This document shows positions 17,859 through 27,014 of a stretch of DNA of 64,000 nt, one piece after another; position 1 is the first letter of the stretch, and each line of letters begins with the position of its first letter. A program made the translations under genes and the position numbers. The notes under the pieces are model-generated. The model searched no databases. It saw only the letters and a program-made list of their open reading frames with translations, and had not been told where the DNA came from. The stretch is taken from the NCBI RefSeq assembly GCF_013450295.1, contig NZ_SKBR01000002.1:620001-684000 (forward strand), in the 5' to 3' direction. The stretch comes from Streptomyces sp. AJS327 (GTDB lineage Bacteria; Actinomycetota; Actinomycetes; Streptomycetales; Streptomycetaceae).

Positions 17859-19115
17859 ATGAAAACCGCAGTCATCATCTCCACCCGGGGTATCGGCGTC
17901 TTCCGGCACGACCTGCTCGTCGAGCCGGACGCCGTCCGTCTGATCGGCGTCTTCGCCGACCGGGACATCGAGAACCTCACCGACGAACAGCGCGCGTGGT
18001 TCGAGCAGGTCCACGTGGTGCGGTGCGGGCAGGACGACCCGACGCCGATGCTCTACTCCCTCGTCGACCTCGCGGAGGCGCGGGAGGTCGTGGGCGAGGT
18101 GCTGCGGGAGACCGACGCCGCCGACCTGACCGTCCACTGCTACGACGAGCAGAACATGCTGGCCGCCGCCGAGATCCGGAGCCACTTCGGGCTCCGCGGC
18201 CCCGGGCTGGACGACATCCTGCCCTACCGGGACAAGATCCGGATGAAGGACCTCCTGGTGAAGGCCGGGGTCCGGGTGCCGAAGTTCGGGCGGTACGAGC
18301 CCGCGCGCTTCGCCGCCGACGCCGAGGGCTACTTCCGGGACCTCACCGGCGAGTTGGGGCTGCCGTTCATCCTCAAGCCGACCGACGCCGCGGCGGCCGA
18401 GGGCGTGTACAAGATCAGGGACCTGGCGGAGTTCACCGCGCTCCCCGCCGACTTCGGACGGGACTACGAGTACGAGGAGTTCGTCGAAGGCACCATCTAC
18501 AGCGTCAACATCGTCACGCGGGACGGCGAGACCGTGTTCGGCGGCGTCACCGAGTACCTGGTGAACTCCTTCGAGGTGCCGAACGGCAAGGTCAACGCGG
18601 ACATCAACCTGATCGACTCGGATCCCCGGGTCGCGCGCATGGTCGGCTTCGCCGAGCGGGCGCTGGACGCCCTCGGTCGGCTGGACGGCGGCTCGCACCT
18701 GGAGCTGTTCCTCACCGCCGAGGACGAGATGGTCTTCCTGGAGGTCGCCGCCCGCTTCAAGGGCATGGCGGGACTCGCCGCGATGCAGCGCAACTACGGC
18801 ATCGCCTTCGTCAACCTGGCCTTCGAGATCGAGTGCGGCGCCAGGAGCCACCCCTACGACGGGGAGCAGGTCTACTGCTTCGACGGCGTGGTCCCCAAGA
18901 CCCACGGCGTGGTCGCCGAGCTGGTCGACCCGGAGCTGGAGAGCGACGTCGAGATGACCTGGAAGGTCGAGGTCGGCGAGGAGATCGAGAAGAGCAACTC
19001 GCTGCTCGCCAACGGCGGTACCTTCCTCGTCTCCAACAAGGACTACGAGGCCGCCTACCGGGACTTCCACCGGCTCGCCACCTACCAGCCCATCCGGTAC
19101 CAGACCGCGGGCTGA
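17859..19115 (+). CDS. ATP-grasp amino-acid ligase
   Basis: This 418-residue protein has an ATP-grasp fold: a pre-ATP-grasp domain (about 1-115), then 'LPFILKPTDAAAAEGVYKI' with K173 for ATP, and the metal-binding acidic residues E282 and E295 in 'HLELFLTAEDEMVFLEVAARF'. It resembles carboxylate-amine ligases that form amide bonds by an acyl-phosphate. Substrates are unknown; it may couple two amino acids in the cytoplasm. The 212-bp gap before it has no gene. The ribosome site is weak (GGGG 12-15 bases before ATG 17859). It belongs to operon 1. Confidence 0.85.
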   Translation: MKTAVIISTRGIGVFRHDLLVEPDAVRLIGVFADRDIENLTDEQRAWFEQVHVVRCGQDDPTPMLYSLVDLAEAREVVGEVLRETDAADLTVHCYDEQNMLAAAEIRSHFGLRGPGLDDILPYRDKIRMKDLLVKAGVRVPKFGRYEPARFAADAEGYFRDLTGELGLPFILKPTDAAAAEGVYKIRDLAEFTALPADFGRDYEYEEFVEGTIYSVNIVTRDGETVFGGVTEYLVNSFEVPNGKVNADINLIDSDPRVARMVGFAERALDALGRLDGGSHLELFLTAEDEMVFLEVAARFKGMAGLAAMQRNYGIAFVNLAFEIECGARSHPYDGEQVYCFDGVVPKTHGVVAELVDPELESDVEMTWKVEVGEEIEKSNSLLANGGTFLVSNKDYEAAYRDFHRLATYQPIRYQTAG

Positions 19116-19210
19116 CGCGCGCCGTCCCGCTCCCGAGACGCCCGCCCGCGCCCACCGGCCGCCGGGCGGGCCCCACGACCGTACGTAACGCACCCGTCGA
19201 GGACGCCTCC

Positions 19211-20512
19211 ATGAAGAACGCCTTCGTCCTGCTCGAACTCCTCAACCACATGGTGCTGGTGGCCCAGGAGGCCAAGGCCCGTGGCTACCACGTCGTCGCG
19301 CTCAACCACGACCCGCTGCGCGACTCCGGCCCCTTCGCCGTGCCGGACGGTGTGGTGGACGAGGTGATCCCCGTCGAGTCCTGGGCGGACGAGGAGCAGC
19401 TCGGCAAGATCCTCGACGACGTGCTGGGCCGGTACCAGGTGGCCGGGACCTACACCGCCTTCGAGGCGGCCCTGCCCGCCGAGGCGGTCCTCCGCGAGCG
19501 CGCCGGGCTCCCCGGCAACGGCCCGGAGACCACCAGCACCGCGCTCGACAAGATCGAGGTCCGCCGGATCCTGCGCGAGAACGGCCTCTCCGGCCTCGGC
19601 TCGGCCTCCCTGACCGAGGCGCTGGAGTGGACCGAGTGGCCCTTCGCGGGCGGCGCCATCCTCAAGCCCGCCAACGGCACCGGCAGCGCGCTCTGCTTCC
19701 GCGTCTCCTCGCTGGAGGAGCTGCGCGAGGCCGTCGAGCGGACCCGGTCCGTCGAGGTCGTCAACCCGCTGATGCGCGAGTACGTGGAGCGGCACGGCGG
19801 CTTCGTGCTGGAGGAGGAGGCCACCGGCGAACTGCTCTCCGTGGAGTGCCTCGTGGACCGGGGTGAGGTCCACGTCCTCGGGCTGATGGGCCGGTACGTC
19901 CTGGCGTCCGACCCGGTGGTGGAGGCCGGCACCCGCTTCCCCTACGACCACCCCAGGACGCCGGAGATCATCGAGCGGGTCACGGCCTTCCACCGCTGCC
20001 TGGGTGTTCGCCACGGACCGACGCACATCGAGGTCATGGTGGTGGAGGACGGGCCGGTCGAGCTGATCGACTTCAACCTCCGCAGCGCCGGGGTCGCCAC
20101 CGTGGTCTGCTTCTCCGAGGCGTTCGGCACCCGCCACGAGGAGGTCCTCACCGACCTCGCCTGCGGCGTCACACCGGACCTCGGCTTCCTCGGCGGCCCG
20201 ATCCGCTACACCGCCGAGATGCTGGTCCTGCCCCCGCCGAACTCGACCCTGATGGAGTCGCTGGAGTTCCCCGAGGGCTCGTTCTGCCAGCGGCTGATGC
20301 GGCCCCTCGGAAAGCCGCTGTCCGGCCGCTCGGACCAGCTGGACGTGGTCTGCATGTTCAACGTCAGCGCGGACACCGCCGCCGAGGTGCACACCAAGGT
20401 GCTGGAGGCCCGCCGCGCCACCGTCTTCAACGGGGAGCCGCTGGGCGACAACCCCAACAACGACCTGGCCTTCTCCCCCTACCTCGCCCGGGACATGCCC
20501 CGGCTGCACTGA
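19211..20512 (+). CDS. ATP-grasp ligase
   Basis: This 433-residue protein begins with a Rossmann-like strand ('NAFVLLELLNHMVLVAQEA') and carries the ATP-grasp lysine in 'GGAILKPANGTGSALCF' (about residues 148-164). The metal-ligand region is 'THIEVMVVEDGPVELIDFN' (about 277-295). It differs clearly from the preceding ligase, so the two likely use different substrates. ATG 19211 has GAGGA seven bases upstream. It is the last gene of operon 1 and ends 174 bp before the converging DUF885 gene. Confidence 0.85.
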   Translation: MKNAFVLLELLNHMVLVAQEAKARGYHVVALNHDPLRDSGPFAVPDGVVDEVIPVESWADEEQLGKILDDVLGRYQVAGTYTAFEAALPAEAVLRERAGLPGNGPETTSTALDKIEVRRILRENGLSGLGSASLTEALEWTEWPFAGGAILKPANGTGSALCFRVSSLEELREAVERTRSVEVVNPLMREYVERHGGFVLEEEATGELLSVECLVDRGEVHVLGLMGRYVLASDPVVEAGTRFPYDHPRTPEIIERVTAFHRCLGVRHGPTHIEVMVVEDGPVELIDFNLRSAGVATVVCFSEAFGTRHEEVLTDLACGVTPDLGFLGGPIRYTAEMLVLPPPNSTLMESLEFPEGSFCQRLMRPLGKPLSGRSDQLDVVCMFNVSADTAAEVHTKVLEARRATVFNGEPLGDNPNNDLAFSPYLARDMPRLH

Positions 20513-20686
20513 GGCCCCGCGCCCCGGCCGCCCCGGCCCCCCGGCTCAGCCGGACGGGACCGGGGCGGTCTCGTGACTCCACTCCCCATCCACCGTCGAG
20601 GCCCTTCGGGGAGTGGGCTCCGCCCCGCGCGGCCGTCCGGACGCGCGGGGCGGTACGGCCAGGCTGGCCGTGTCAGTCAACTCCCG

Positions 20687-22369
20687 TCACAGCTGGGCCA
20701 GTTCGTCCGCGAGGTCGTCCAGCCCGAGCGAGCCCTGGGACAGTGCGGCCATGTGCCACCGCTTCGCGTCGAAGGCGGAGCCGTGCGCCCGCTGGGCCGC
20801 CTCCCGGCCCCGCAGCCAGACCCGCTCGCCGATCTTGTAGCCGATGGCCTGGCCCGGCATCGACAGATAGCGGGTCAGCTCGCTCGCGATGAACTCGGGC
20901 GAGCGCCCGCTGTGCATCCCGAAGAACTCCTCGGCCCGCTCGGTCGTCCAGCGCTCCCCGGGGAGGTAGGGGGAGTCGGCCGGGATGGTGAGCCCCAGGT
21001 GCACCCCGATGTCGACGATCACCCGGATCGACCGCATCATCTGCGCGTCCAGGTAGCCCAGCCGCCGCTCGGCGTCGCCCAGATACCCCAGCTCGTCCAT
21101 CAGCCGCTCCGCGTAGAGCGCCCAGCCCTCGGCGTTGGCCTCCACCATGCCGATCGTCGCCTGGTAGCGGGAGAGCTGGTCGGCCACGTACACCCACTGG
21201 CCGAGCTGGAGGTGATGGCCCGGCACCCCCTCGTGGTACCAGATCGAGACCAGGTCGTAGATCGGGAAGCTGGTCTTGCCCATGGTCGGCAGGTAGGTGC
21301 GGCCCGGGCGGGAGAAGTCCTCGGACGGCGGGTAGTAGAACGGCGCGACCGAACCACCGGCCGGGGCGATCCGCGACTCCACCCGCCGGATCGGCTCGGC
21401 GAGGTCGAAGTGGGTGCCGTCCAGCGAGGTCATCGCCTCGTCCATCAGCCCCTGGAGGTAGCGCTGGACCTCGTCCACGCCCTCGATCCGGGTGCCGTGC
21501 TCGGCCAGGTGCGCCAGCGCCTCCCAGGGACCGGCGCCGGGGAGGATCCTCCCGGCCTCCTCGCGCATCTGCCCCATCAGCCGGTGGTACTCGGACCAGC
21601 CGAACTCGTACGCCTCCTGGAGGTCGAGGTCGGCGCCGTTGAAGAAGCGGGAGGAGCGGGCGTAGCGCTCGCGGCCGACCGGGTCCGGCGCGTCGGCCAC
21701 CGCCGGGGCGTACACCGACTCCATCCACGCGCGCAGTTCGGCCAGGGCGGCGGTCGCCTCCCGCACGGCGGGCTCCAGCCCCTCGCGCGTCCCGGCGGGG
21801 GCGTCCGCGACCAGGGTGGGGAACCAGCCGTCCACCGGATCGATCCAGTTCTCCAGCTGGCCGAGGACGGTACGCGTGGCCCGGGGACCGCCGGGCAGCC
21901 CGCGCTCCAGCCCGAGCGTCAGCGAACTCCGGTACCCCGCGACCGCGTCGGGCACCGCGCGCAGCCGCTCCCCGACGGCGAGCCAGTCCTCGGCGGTGTC
22001 CACCGGGTTCAGGCTGAACGCCTCCCGCATGAAGTGCAGCGGGGAGCGCAGGTTGCTCACCTGACGCAGGTGCTCGTCGCTGTCGTGCAGGGCGAGTTGG
22101 GCGTTGAGCCGCTCCCGCAGCAGCCGGGCGCACCGCCGCTCCACGCCCTCCTCGGCTTCCGGCTGCCGCTCGGCGTCGGCGAGCTTCTTCAGGGTGCCGC
22201 GGGCCAGGTCCGCTATTTCGTCCTGGCCTTCCGGGGAGTAGTCGGGGAGTTTCGCGTGGCTTTCCCGCTCTCCGAGGTAGGTGCCCACCGTCGGGTCGAG
22301 CCGAGTGAGCGCGTCAACATAGTCGTCGGCAATCTGACGCGGTAGCTGGGGGGTTGAGTTATCGGGCAT
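20687..22369 (-). CDS. DUF885-family putative metallopeptidase
   Basis: This 560-residue protein is long, mostly helical and lacks a signal peptide. It has a zinc-peptidase-like motif 'WYHEGVPGHHLQL' (HExxGHH variant), followed about 30-40 residues later by 'ANAEGWALYAERLM', a likely third-ligand helix, typical of DUF885 proteins. Function is not firmly known for the family; some are thought to be peptidases. In this cluster it could trim a precursor or destroy the product inside the producer (self-protection). Start 22369 has GAGGA nine bases upstream; longer in-frame starts exist. It may instead be a conserved bystander gene. Confidence 0.85.
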   Translation of the reverse strand: MPDNSTPQLPRQIADDYVDALTRLDPTVGTYLGERESHAKLPDYSPEGQDEIADLARGTLKKLADAERQPEAEEGVERRCARLLRERLNAQLALHDSDEHLRQVSNLRSPLHFMREAFSLNPVDTAEDWLAVGERLRAVPDAVAGYRSSLTLGLERGLPGGPRATRTVLGQLENWIDPVDGWFPTLVADAPAGTREGLEPAVREATAALAELRAWMESVYAPAVADAPDPVGRERYARSSRFFNGADLDLQEAYEFGWSEYHRLMGQMREEAGRILPGAGPWEALAHLAEHGTRIEGVDEVQRYLQGLMDEAMTSLDGTHFDLAEPIRRVESRIAPAGGSVAPFYYPPSEDFSRPGRTYLPTMGKTSFPIYDLVSIWYHEGVPGHHLQLGQWVYVADQLSRYQATIGMVEANAEGWALYAERLMDELGYLGDAERRLGYLDAQMMRSIRVIVDIGVHLGLTIPADSPYLPGERWTTERAEEFFGMHSGRSPEFIASELTRYLSMPGQAIGYKIGERVWLRGREAAQRAHGSAFDAKRWHMAALSQGSLGLDDLADELAQL

Positions 22370-22570
22370 GCTGGCAATCCTCGTACAGAGCGGTGTCCCG
22401 TGTCCGTCGATTTGCGGACACATTGTGGGGGAGTCCCGGACCAACTCCGCCGAGAGTCACGGAGAGGTCATGGGAAGGAAAAGCCCGGGGATAGGCGAGG
22501 AAAAGCGGGCGGGTTCTTCCCATGCCACACGGCGCCGTGGCGGCGCGTGCGGCGTCCGGGAATTCCGCCG

Positions 22571-23584
22571 TCAGTCCTCCAGCAGGTTGTGCTCGCGGAT
22601 GAGGTAGCCGAGGTGCAGCCGGGTCTCGGCCCCGAGCTTGGTCATGATCTCCGAGACGTGGCGCTGGCAGGTCCGCACCGAGACGCCCAGCGCGCGCGCG
22701 ACCGCGCGGTCGTCCTCGCCCTGCACCAGCAGGTGCATGATGGCCTGTTTGGTCTGGTCGGCCAGCCCCTCGACGAAGGTGCGGTTGAGCGGGATGCCGA
22801 ACGACTGCCCCCGGGGCCAGAGGAGTTCGAACAGTTCCGCGGAGAAGGAGCTGATGGCGGGGTCACGGACGATCAGGGCGCCGCCCGGCAGGTCGTCCAG
22901 CGGGATGACGGTGACCTCCCGGTCGAAGACCAGGAAGCGGGTGAGCCCGCCGGTAACCGTCCGGATCTCGGCGCCCGCGGCGGAGAGCCGGGCCGCGTGC
23001 CGCGAGGTCGCCGGGTCGAAGCGGGCCGCGTGCTGGTAGAGGGTCCGCAGCCGCACCCCGCGCTCCAGCAGGTCCAGGTCGCGGTCGGCGGACTCGGAGA
23101 GCACGTCCTTCGGGCGGGGGCCGCCCGGCTGGGAGGTGAGCACCTCCTGCGTGCAGTTGACGGCGAGTTTGCTCAGCGCCTCCCGCACCTTGGGCAGCGA
23201 GGTCAGTCGCTCAAGGGGCTGGTCCAGGTAGCCGGAGGCGGTCTCGTGCAGGTGTGTCAGGGCGAGGATCTGGTCGCGCAGCAGCCCGAGTCGGCGCCAC
23301 TCCTCCATCAGCCGGCTCTCGTGCGCCTGGAGGAGTTCGGCGGAGCGCCCGGAGGGCGCGATGGCGGTGAGCCGGTCCGTGCCGATCCGCCGCAGCAGCC
23401 CGAGGGCGAGCAGGGAGCGGATGGCCTCGTCGGCGGTGACCTCGTCGCTCTCGGTCACGGCTGGTGCTTCCGAGACCTCCATCACGTGACAGCGGAGCAC
23501 GTGGCGGTAGAGGTTCATCGCCGCGGAGCTGAGCGCGGGGGGCAGGCTCGCCGCGTCTTCTAACGGCGCGGCTCTCTGTTTCAT
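22571..23584 (-). CDS. LuxR-type transcriptional regulator with TTA codon
   Basis: This 337-residue protein has a C-terminal LuxR/GerE helix-turn-helix ('DDRAVARALGVSVRTCQRHV', about 283-302) and an N-terminal TrmB-like winged-helix region followed by a phospholipase-D-like or effector domain ('VRLRTLYQHAARFDPA'). Such proteins are common single-domain-partner regulators of Streptomyces secondary metabolism. Codon 8 is TTA (23561-23563 on the plus strand), so synthesis should need the bldA leucyl-tRNA and be developmentally timed. The start at 23584 is chosen as the first conserved-looking methionine; an upstream ATG would add 42 low-quality residues. It is the likely pathway regulator. Confidence 0.88.
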   Translation of the reverse strand: MKQRAAPLEDAASLPPALSSAAMNLYRHVLRCHVMEVSEAPAVTESDEVTADEAIRSLLALGLLRRIGTDRLTAIAPSGRSAELLQAHESRLMEEWRRLGLLRDQILALTHLHETASGYLDQPLERLTSLPKVREALSKLAVNCTQEVLTSQPGGPRPKDVLSESADRDLDLLERGVRLRTLYQHAARFDPATSRHAARLSAAGAEIRTVTGGLTRFLVFDREVTVIPLDDLPGGALIVRDPAISSFSAELFELLWPRGQSFGIPLNRTFVEGLADQTKQAIMHLLVQGEDDRAVARALGVSVRTCQRHVSEIMTKLGAETRLHLGYLIREHNLLED

Positions 23585-23779
23585 AGGCGTACTTCCCACA
23601 ACTGGGGCCGGGGGAGGGGTCGCCGCCGCCCGGCGAGGGCCGGTGTTCTGTCCGAGTAGGACGTGATGTGCGGACGCCGCACCTCTGTGTGAGTGAGGTT
23701 TCGGCCTCACCGAGTATCCGCCCGTGACAGCAGTACCAAGTGGTGCGAAGTGGGGTAGCGTTACCTATTTGTTATGTCC

Positions 23780-23792
23780 ACTACGTGGTAGT
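23780..23792. promoter_or_regulatory. Palindrome upstream of the LuxR-type gene
   Basis: ACTAC-GTG-GTAGT has perfect 5-bp arms with a 3-bp centre. It lies 196 bases before the regulator start in the AT-rich stretch, and could be an operator for the regulator itself or another factor. Confidence 0.4.
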
Positions 23793-23874
23793 AAACCGGG
23801 TATGACGTGTTTTGTGAACCCGGTGCTCGGGGCGGTCAACGAGGCCGAAAAGGGCAGTCCCCGCGTTGTCGTTC

Positions 23875-23900
23875 TCGCGCATGTCGCTATCCGGAAGCCG
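23875..23900 (+). repeat. 26-bp repeated element, copy 1
   Basis: The element reads TCGCGCATGTCGC-T-ATCCGGAAGCCG and is repeated at 24626-24651 with a single change (T to A at position 14). Chance recurrence of 25/26 bases is very unlikely. See finding. Confidence 0.9.
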
Positions 23901-24382
23901 TTCTGTGGTTGTCCTCGCGAGAGGGTTGCGCCAATCTGACTCGGGCAAATTCGAATGGGTGCGGAGCTGCCTCCTTCGGGAATCCGTGCCCGGGACGCAC
24001 GGGGGATCTCAGAAGTGTGCGCGAGAGTTGACGGGTCGGCATCCACATTCTTCGGCGCGGCTGAGGCCGGTGTCACCACGGCGGGTTTCCCAGGTCCACT
24101 CCGCGCGCGCCGGTTATTCCGGAACCCCGACACCGGATGGGGAGTCGCCGCCGGGGTGGCGGGCGACACCGGCTGGGGTTAGACCGGGGTCCCGTCGAGA
24201 CTCCGCCGTCCGCTTCCGGAAACTCCGCGCTTCCGGGCGCGTTGCCGCGTACCTCTCATGGCGCCTCCCAGCCCGCCTCCGCGCGTCCCGCCGTGCCTGC
24301 TCCCGCCGTGTCCCGCCGTCTCCTGTGACCGTCGCTGAGACCAAGGGGCCGCCGGGGCGCGGTCGGTGCCGCGGGGTCGCGG

Positions 24383-24397
24383 TGACCGTAACGGTCA
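24383..24397. promoter_or_regulatory. 15-bp palindrome, candidate operator
   Basis: TGACCGT-A-ACGGTCA has perfect 7-bp arms around one base, like sites for small dimeric repressors. It lies 355 bp before the nudC-like gene. Confidence 0.5.
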
Positions 24398-24625
24398 ACT
24401 CCCCTCTAGTCAGGCCGAGTTGGTGATGGACTGGGTGCGACGGAGGCGTGCGGGGCCGGTGGAGCGGGAAGGACGAGTGGGGAACCGGCGGGAGCCGGCC
24501 GCGCGGTCACACGGGTCCGGGACGCCGGACGGCGGGCGACCCGAGTGGTGTGTCCCGCGGATGCCGCCCGCCCCCGGCACGGCGCCGCCCACCGCGCGGA
24601 GCGGGTGTAACGGGCACCGTCCTCA

Positions 24626-24651
24626 TCGCGCATGTCGCAATCCGGAAGCCG
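24626..24651 (+). repeat. 26-bp repeated element, copy 2
   Basis: Matches 23875-23900 at 25 of 26 positions. It ends 101 bases before the nudC-like start codon. Confidence 0.9.
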
Positions 24652-24701
24652 GTGCCGTGTTGCGGGGCCGCGCGGCCCGGCGCGAACCTCTTGCGAGGAG
24701 T

Positions 24702-24731
24702 GTTCGGAACCCGGCCTCCGCGATTCCGAAC
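24702..24731. promoter_or_regulatory. Inverted repeat before nudC-like gene
   Basis: GTTCGGAA (24702-24709) and TTCCGAAC (24724-24731) form perfect 8-bp arms with 14 bases between. It could be an operator or a leader hairpin just before the ATG at 24753. Confidence 0.45.
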
Positions 24732-24752
24732 GGACCTTTGTGGACGGAACAG

Positions 24753-25715
24753 ATGGGATCACTTTCGGTGGCCGCCACCGCCACCGCCCCCGCCTACACC
24801 GAGGTACCCCTCGACCGGGCGGGCGACCGGCGGACCGACCCCGAGTGGGTCGCGGAGATCCTGGCCTCCGGTGACACCGTCGTCATCCCCCTGTGGCGTG
24901 ACCGCTGCCTGCTGGACGCCGCGCGCGTCCCCCTCCAGCTGACGGGCGCCCAGGCCCGGTTGGGCACGAGCGTGGAGCAGTGGGTGCTCCTCGGGCTCGA
25001 TTCCGGCGGCCCCGGCGCGGGAACCGGTCAGCGCGGGGAGCCCGCCGTCGCCGCCGCCGACCTGTCGGGGCTCACCGAGGCCGCGGCGCTGGAGCTGACG
25101 GGCGCCACCGAAACCGCCCCGACCCGCGAACCGTTCACCCGGCTCAGCGCCAGGGATGCGGCGTTGCTGGCCTGCGCCCGGGGCTACCTGCACTGGCACC
25201 GGCAGCAGCGGTACTGCGGGGTGTGCGGGCGCCCGACCGAGAGCGTGAGCGGCGGGCACGAGCGCCGATGCGGCCCGGACGGCTGCGGGAAGCGGCACTT
25301 CCCCCGCGTCGAGCCCGCGGTCATCGTGCTCGTCGAGGCCCCCGGTCCACCCGGCCGGTGCCTGCTGGCGCGGCACCGGGGCGCGCCGCCGCACGCCTAC
25401 TCCCTGCTGGCCGGGTTCGTGGAGACCGGTGAGGGGCTGGAGGGCGCCGCGGTCCGCGAGGTCGGTGAGGAGGCGGGCGTGCGCGTCGGCTCGGTGAGCT
25501 ACGTGGGCTCGCAGGGGTGGCCGTTCCCCTCGGGGCTGATGGCCGGATTCCACGCCCGCGCCACGCACGACGAACTCCGCCCCGACAAGCGGGAGTTGAT
25601 CGACGCACGCTGGTTCACCCGCGATGAGCTGCGGGCCCGTGTCCGCGCGGGGCACGGTCTGGGGCCCCCTGACTCCCTCGGGAGCCGGATGCTGCGCGAC
25701 TGGCTGGAGCGCTGA
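24753..25715 (+). CDS. NudC-like NAD(H) diphosphatase (Nudix hydrolase)
   Basis: This 320-residue protein has all marks of the NudC family: a zinc ribbon with C155, C158, C173 and C178; a complete Nudix box from G221 to V243 ('GFVETGEGLE...REVGEEAGV'); and the downstream 'SQGWPFPSG' (about 253-261), a near match to the SQPWPFPxS signature that separates NADH pyrophosphatases from other Nudix enzymes. It should split NAD(H) into NMN(H) and AMP or remove NAD caps from RNA. As the first gene of operon 2 it may feed or process a nucleotide-derived building block (inference). The ribosome site is weak (GGA). Upstream in-frame starts are not conserved-looking. Confidence 0.88.
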   Translation: MGSLSVAATATAPAYTEVPLDRAGDRRTDPEWVAEILASGDTVVIPLWRDRCLLDAARVPLQLTGAQARLGTSVEQWVLLGLDSGGPGAGTGQRGEPAVAAADLSGLTEAAALELTGATETAPTREPFTRLSARDAALLACARGYLHWHRQQRYCGVCGRPTESVSGGHERRCGPDGCGKRHFPRVEPAVIVLVEAPGPPGRCLLARHRGAPPHAYSLLAGFVETGEGLEGAAVREVGEEAGVRVGSVSYVGSQGWPFPSGLMAGFHARATHDELRPDKRELIDARWFTRDELRARVRAGHGLGPPDSLGSRMLRDWLER

Positions 25716-25762
25716 CGACGCCGATCCACCGGCCATTTCACACACAGGGAGCACATGCAGGA

Positions 25763-26986
25763 ATGGACAGTATTCTGATCGTGGGCGGGCGCCCGGAAAC
25801 GCTCCTCAAAGCCAGACGGTTGGGGCTGCGGACGCTCTCGCTCCAGCACATGGACCGGCTGCTGCCGGCCCACGCCGAGGCGGCCGACGCCCTGTTCCTC
25901 GTGGAGTACGGCGACTGGGAGCAGACGCGCCCGCTCATCGAGTCGGCGCACCGGGCGTACGGCTTCTCCCGGGTGGTCTCGCTCGCCGAGCAGTGCATGG
26001 TCACCGTCGGCCGGATCAACGACCTGCTGGGGCTGCCCGGCACCTCCGAGGAGGTGGCGCTGCTCTTCAAGGACAAGCTGGCGATGCGCCGCCGGATGGC
26101 CGAGCGGGGGGTCCCCACGGTGGCCGCCGAGACGGTGGAGGACGCCACCGGGATCCGCAAGTTCGGCGCGGAGCACGGCTATCCGGTGGTGCTCAAGCCG
26201 ATCGGGAGCACCGGCAGCCGGGGCGTGGAGATCATCGAGAGCGAGGAGGCCGTCGAGGCCGCCTGGACCCGCACCTGGGAGCTGTCCCAGCGCACGGACC
26301 TGGTGTTCGGGAAGTTCTTCCCGGTCGGTGACCGCTTCCTGGTCGAGGAGTACGTCGGAGGCCCCGAGTACAGCGTGGAGAGCTGCTCCTTCGACGGGCG
26401 GCACAGCGTGGTCGGCATCGTCGAGAAGCACACCCGGGGCGTCGTGGAGATGGGGCACGCGGTACCGGCCCGGATCTCCGCCGAGAGCGACGCCGAGATC
26501 ACCGACCACGTCTGCGACTTCCTCGACGCGATGGGCCTGAGGGACGGCGTCGCGCACACCGAGATCAAGGTCGGCCCGAACGGGCCCCGGGTGATCGAGT
26601 CGCACGACCGGATCTCCGGCGACCGGATCTTCGACCTGGTCCTCGGCGCCTACGACATCGACCTGGAGCTGTACGCGGTCGGCGCGCCCTTCGGCCTGCT
26701 CCCCGAACTGCCGCGCCGCCCCCGGGCGGTGGGCGCCGCCGCCACCCGCTTCCTGACCGCCGAGCCGGGCAAGGTCGTGGGCTTCCACGGCACCGACGAG
26801 GTGCTGGCGCACCCCTCCCTCATCGATCTCGACATCTCGGTGAAGGTGGGCGACACGGCCCCGGTGGTGCGCGACAACCTCGACCGCAGCGGCCAGGTCC
26901 TGGTGCGCGGTGCGGACACCGACGAGGCGGCGGAGACCTGCGACGCGCTCGCCGCGAAGATCATTGTGGAGACGGTCGACGCGTGA
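25763..26986 (+). CDS. ATP-grasp amino-acid ligase
   Basis: This 407-residue protein follows the L-amino-acid ligase layout (BacD/YwfE-like): 'ILIVGGRPETLLKARRLGL' at the N-terminus, 'GYPVVLKPIGSTGSRGVEI' with K145 for ATP, 'FLVEEYVGGPEYSVESCS' and metal ligands E267 and E279 in 'HTEIKVGPNGPRVIES'. This type joins two amino acids by an acyl-phosphate. It follows the nudC-like gene by 47 bp and precedes the exporter by 28 bp, so the last ligation and export are probably co-expressed. Confidence 0.88.
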   Translation: MDSILIVGGRPETLLKARRLGLRTLSLQHMDRLLPAHAEAADALFLVEYGDWEQTRPLIESAHRAYGFSRVVSLAEQCMVTVGRINDLLGLPGTSEEVALLFKDKLAMRRRMAERGVPTVAAETVEDATGIRKFGAEHGYPVVLKPIGSTGSRGVEIIESEEAVEAAWTRTWELSQRTDLVFGKFFPVGDRFLVEEYVGGPEYSVESCSFDGRHSVVGIVEKHTRGVVEMGHAVPARISAESDAEITDHVCDFLDAMGLRDGVAHTEIKVGPNGPRVIESHDRISGDRIFDLVLGAYDIDLELYAVGAPFGLLPELPRRPRAVGAAATRFLTAEPGKVVGFHGTDEVLAHPSLIDLDISVKVGDTAPVVRDNLDRSGQVLVRGADTDEAAETCDALAAKIIVETVDA

Positions 26987-27014
26987 CCCGTCCGACAGCC
27001 GAAGAGAGGCACGC

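Larger units (their letters stand above)
23585..24752. other. Large regulatory intergenic region of the cluster
   Basis: The 1168 bases between the divergent luxR-type and nudC-like genes have no convincing gene. They contain a palindrome near the regulator, two copies of a 26-bp element, a 15-bp palindrome and an 8-bp inverted repeat just before nudC; each is listed separately. The stretch 23755-23820 is markedly AT-richer than its surroundings and is the likely regulator promoter. Confidence 0.6.

Noticed and set aside
23866..24426. 186-residue plus-strand ORF in the cluster's regulatory gap
   Set aside because: Ser/Arg/Pro-rich, no conserved motif and no ribosome site; the region looks regulatory.
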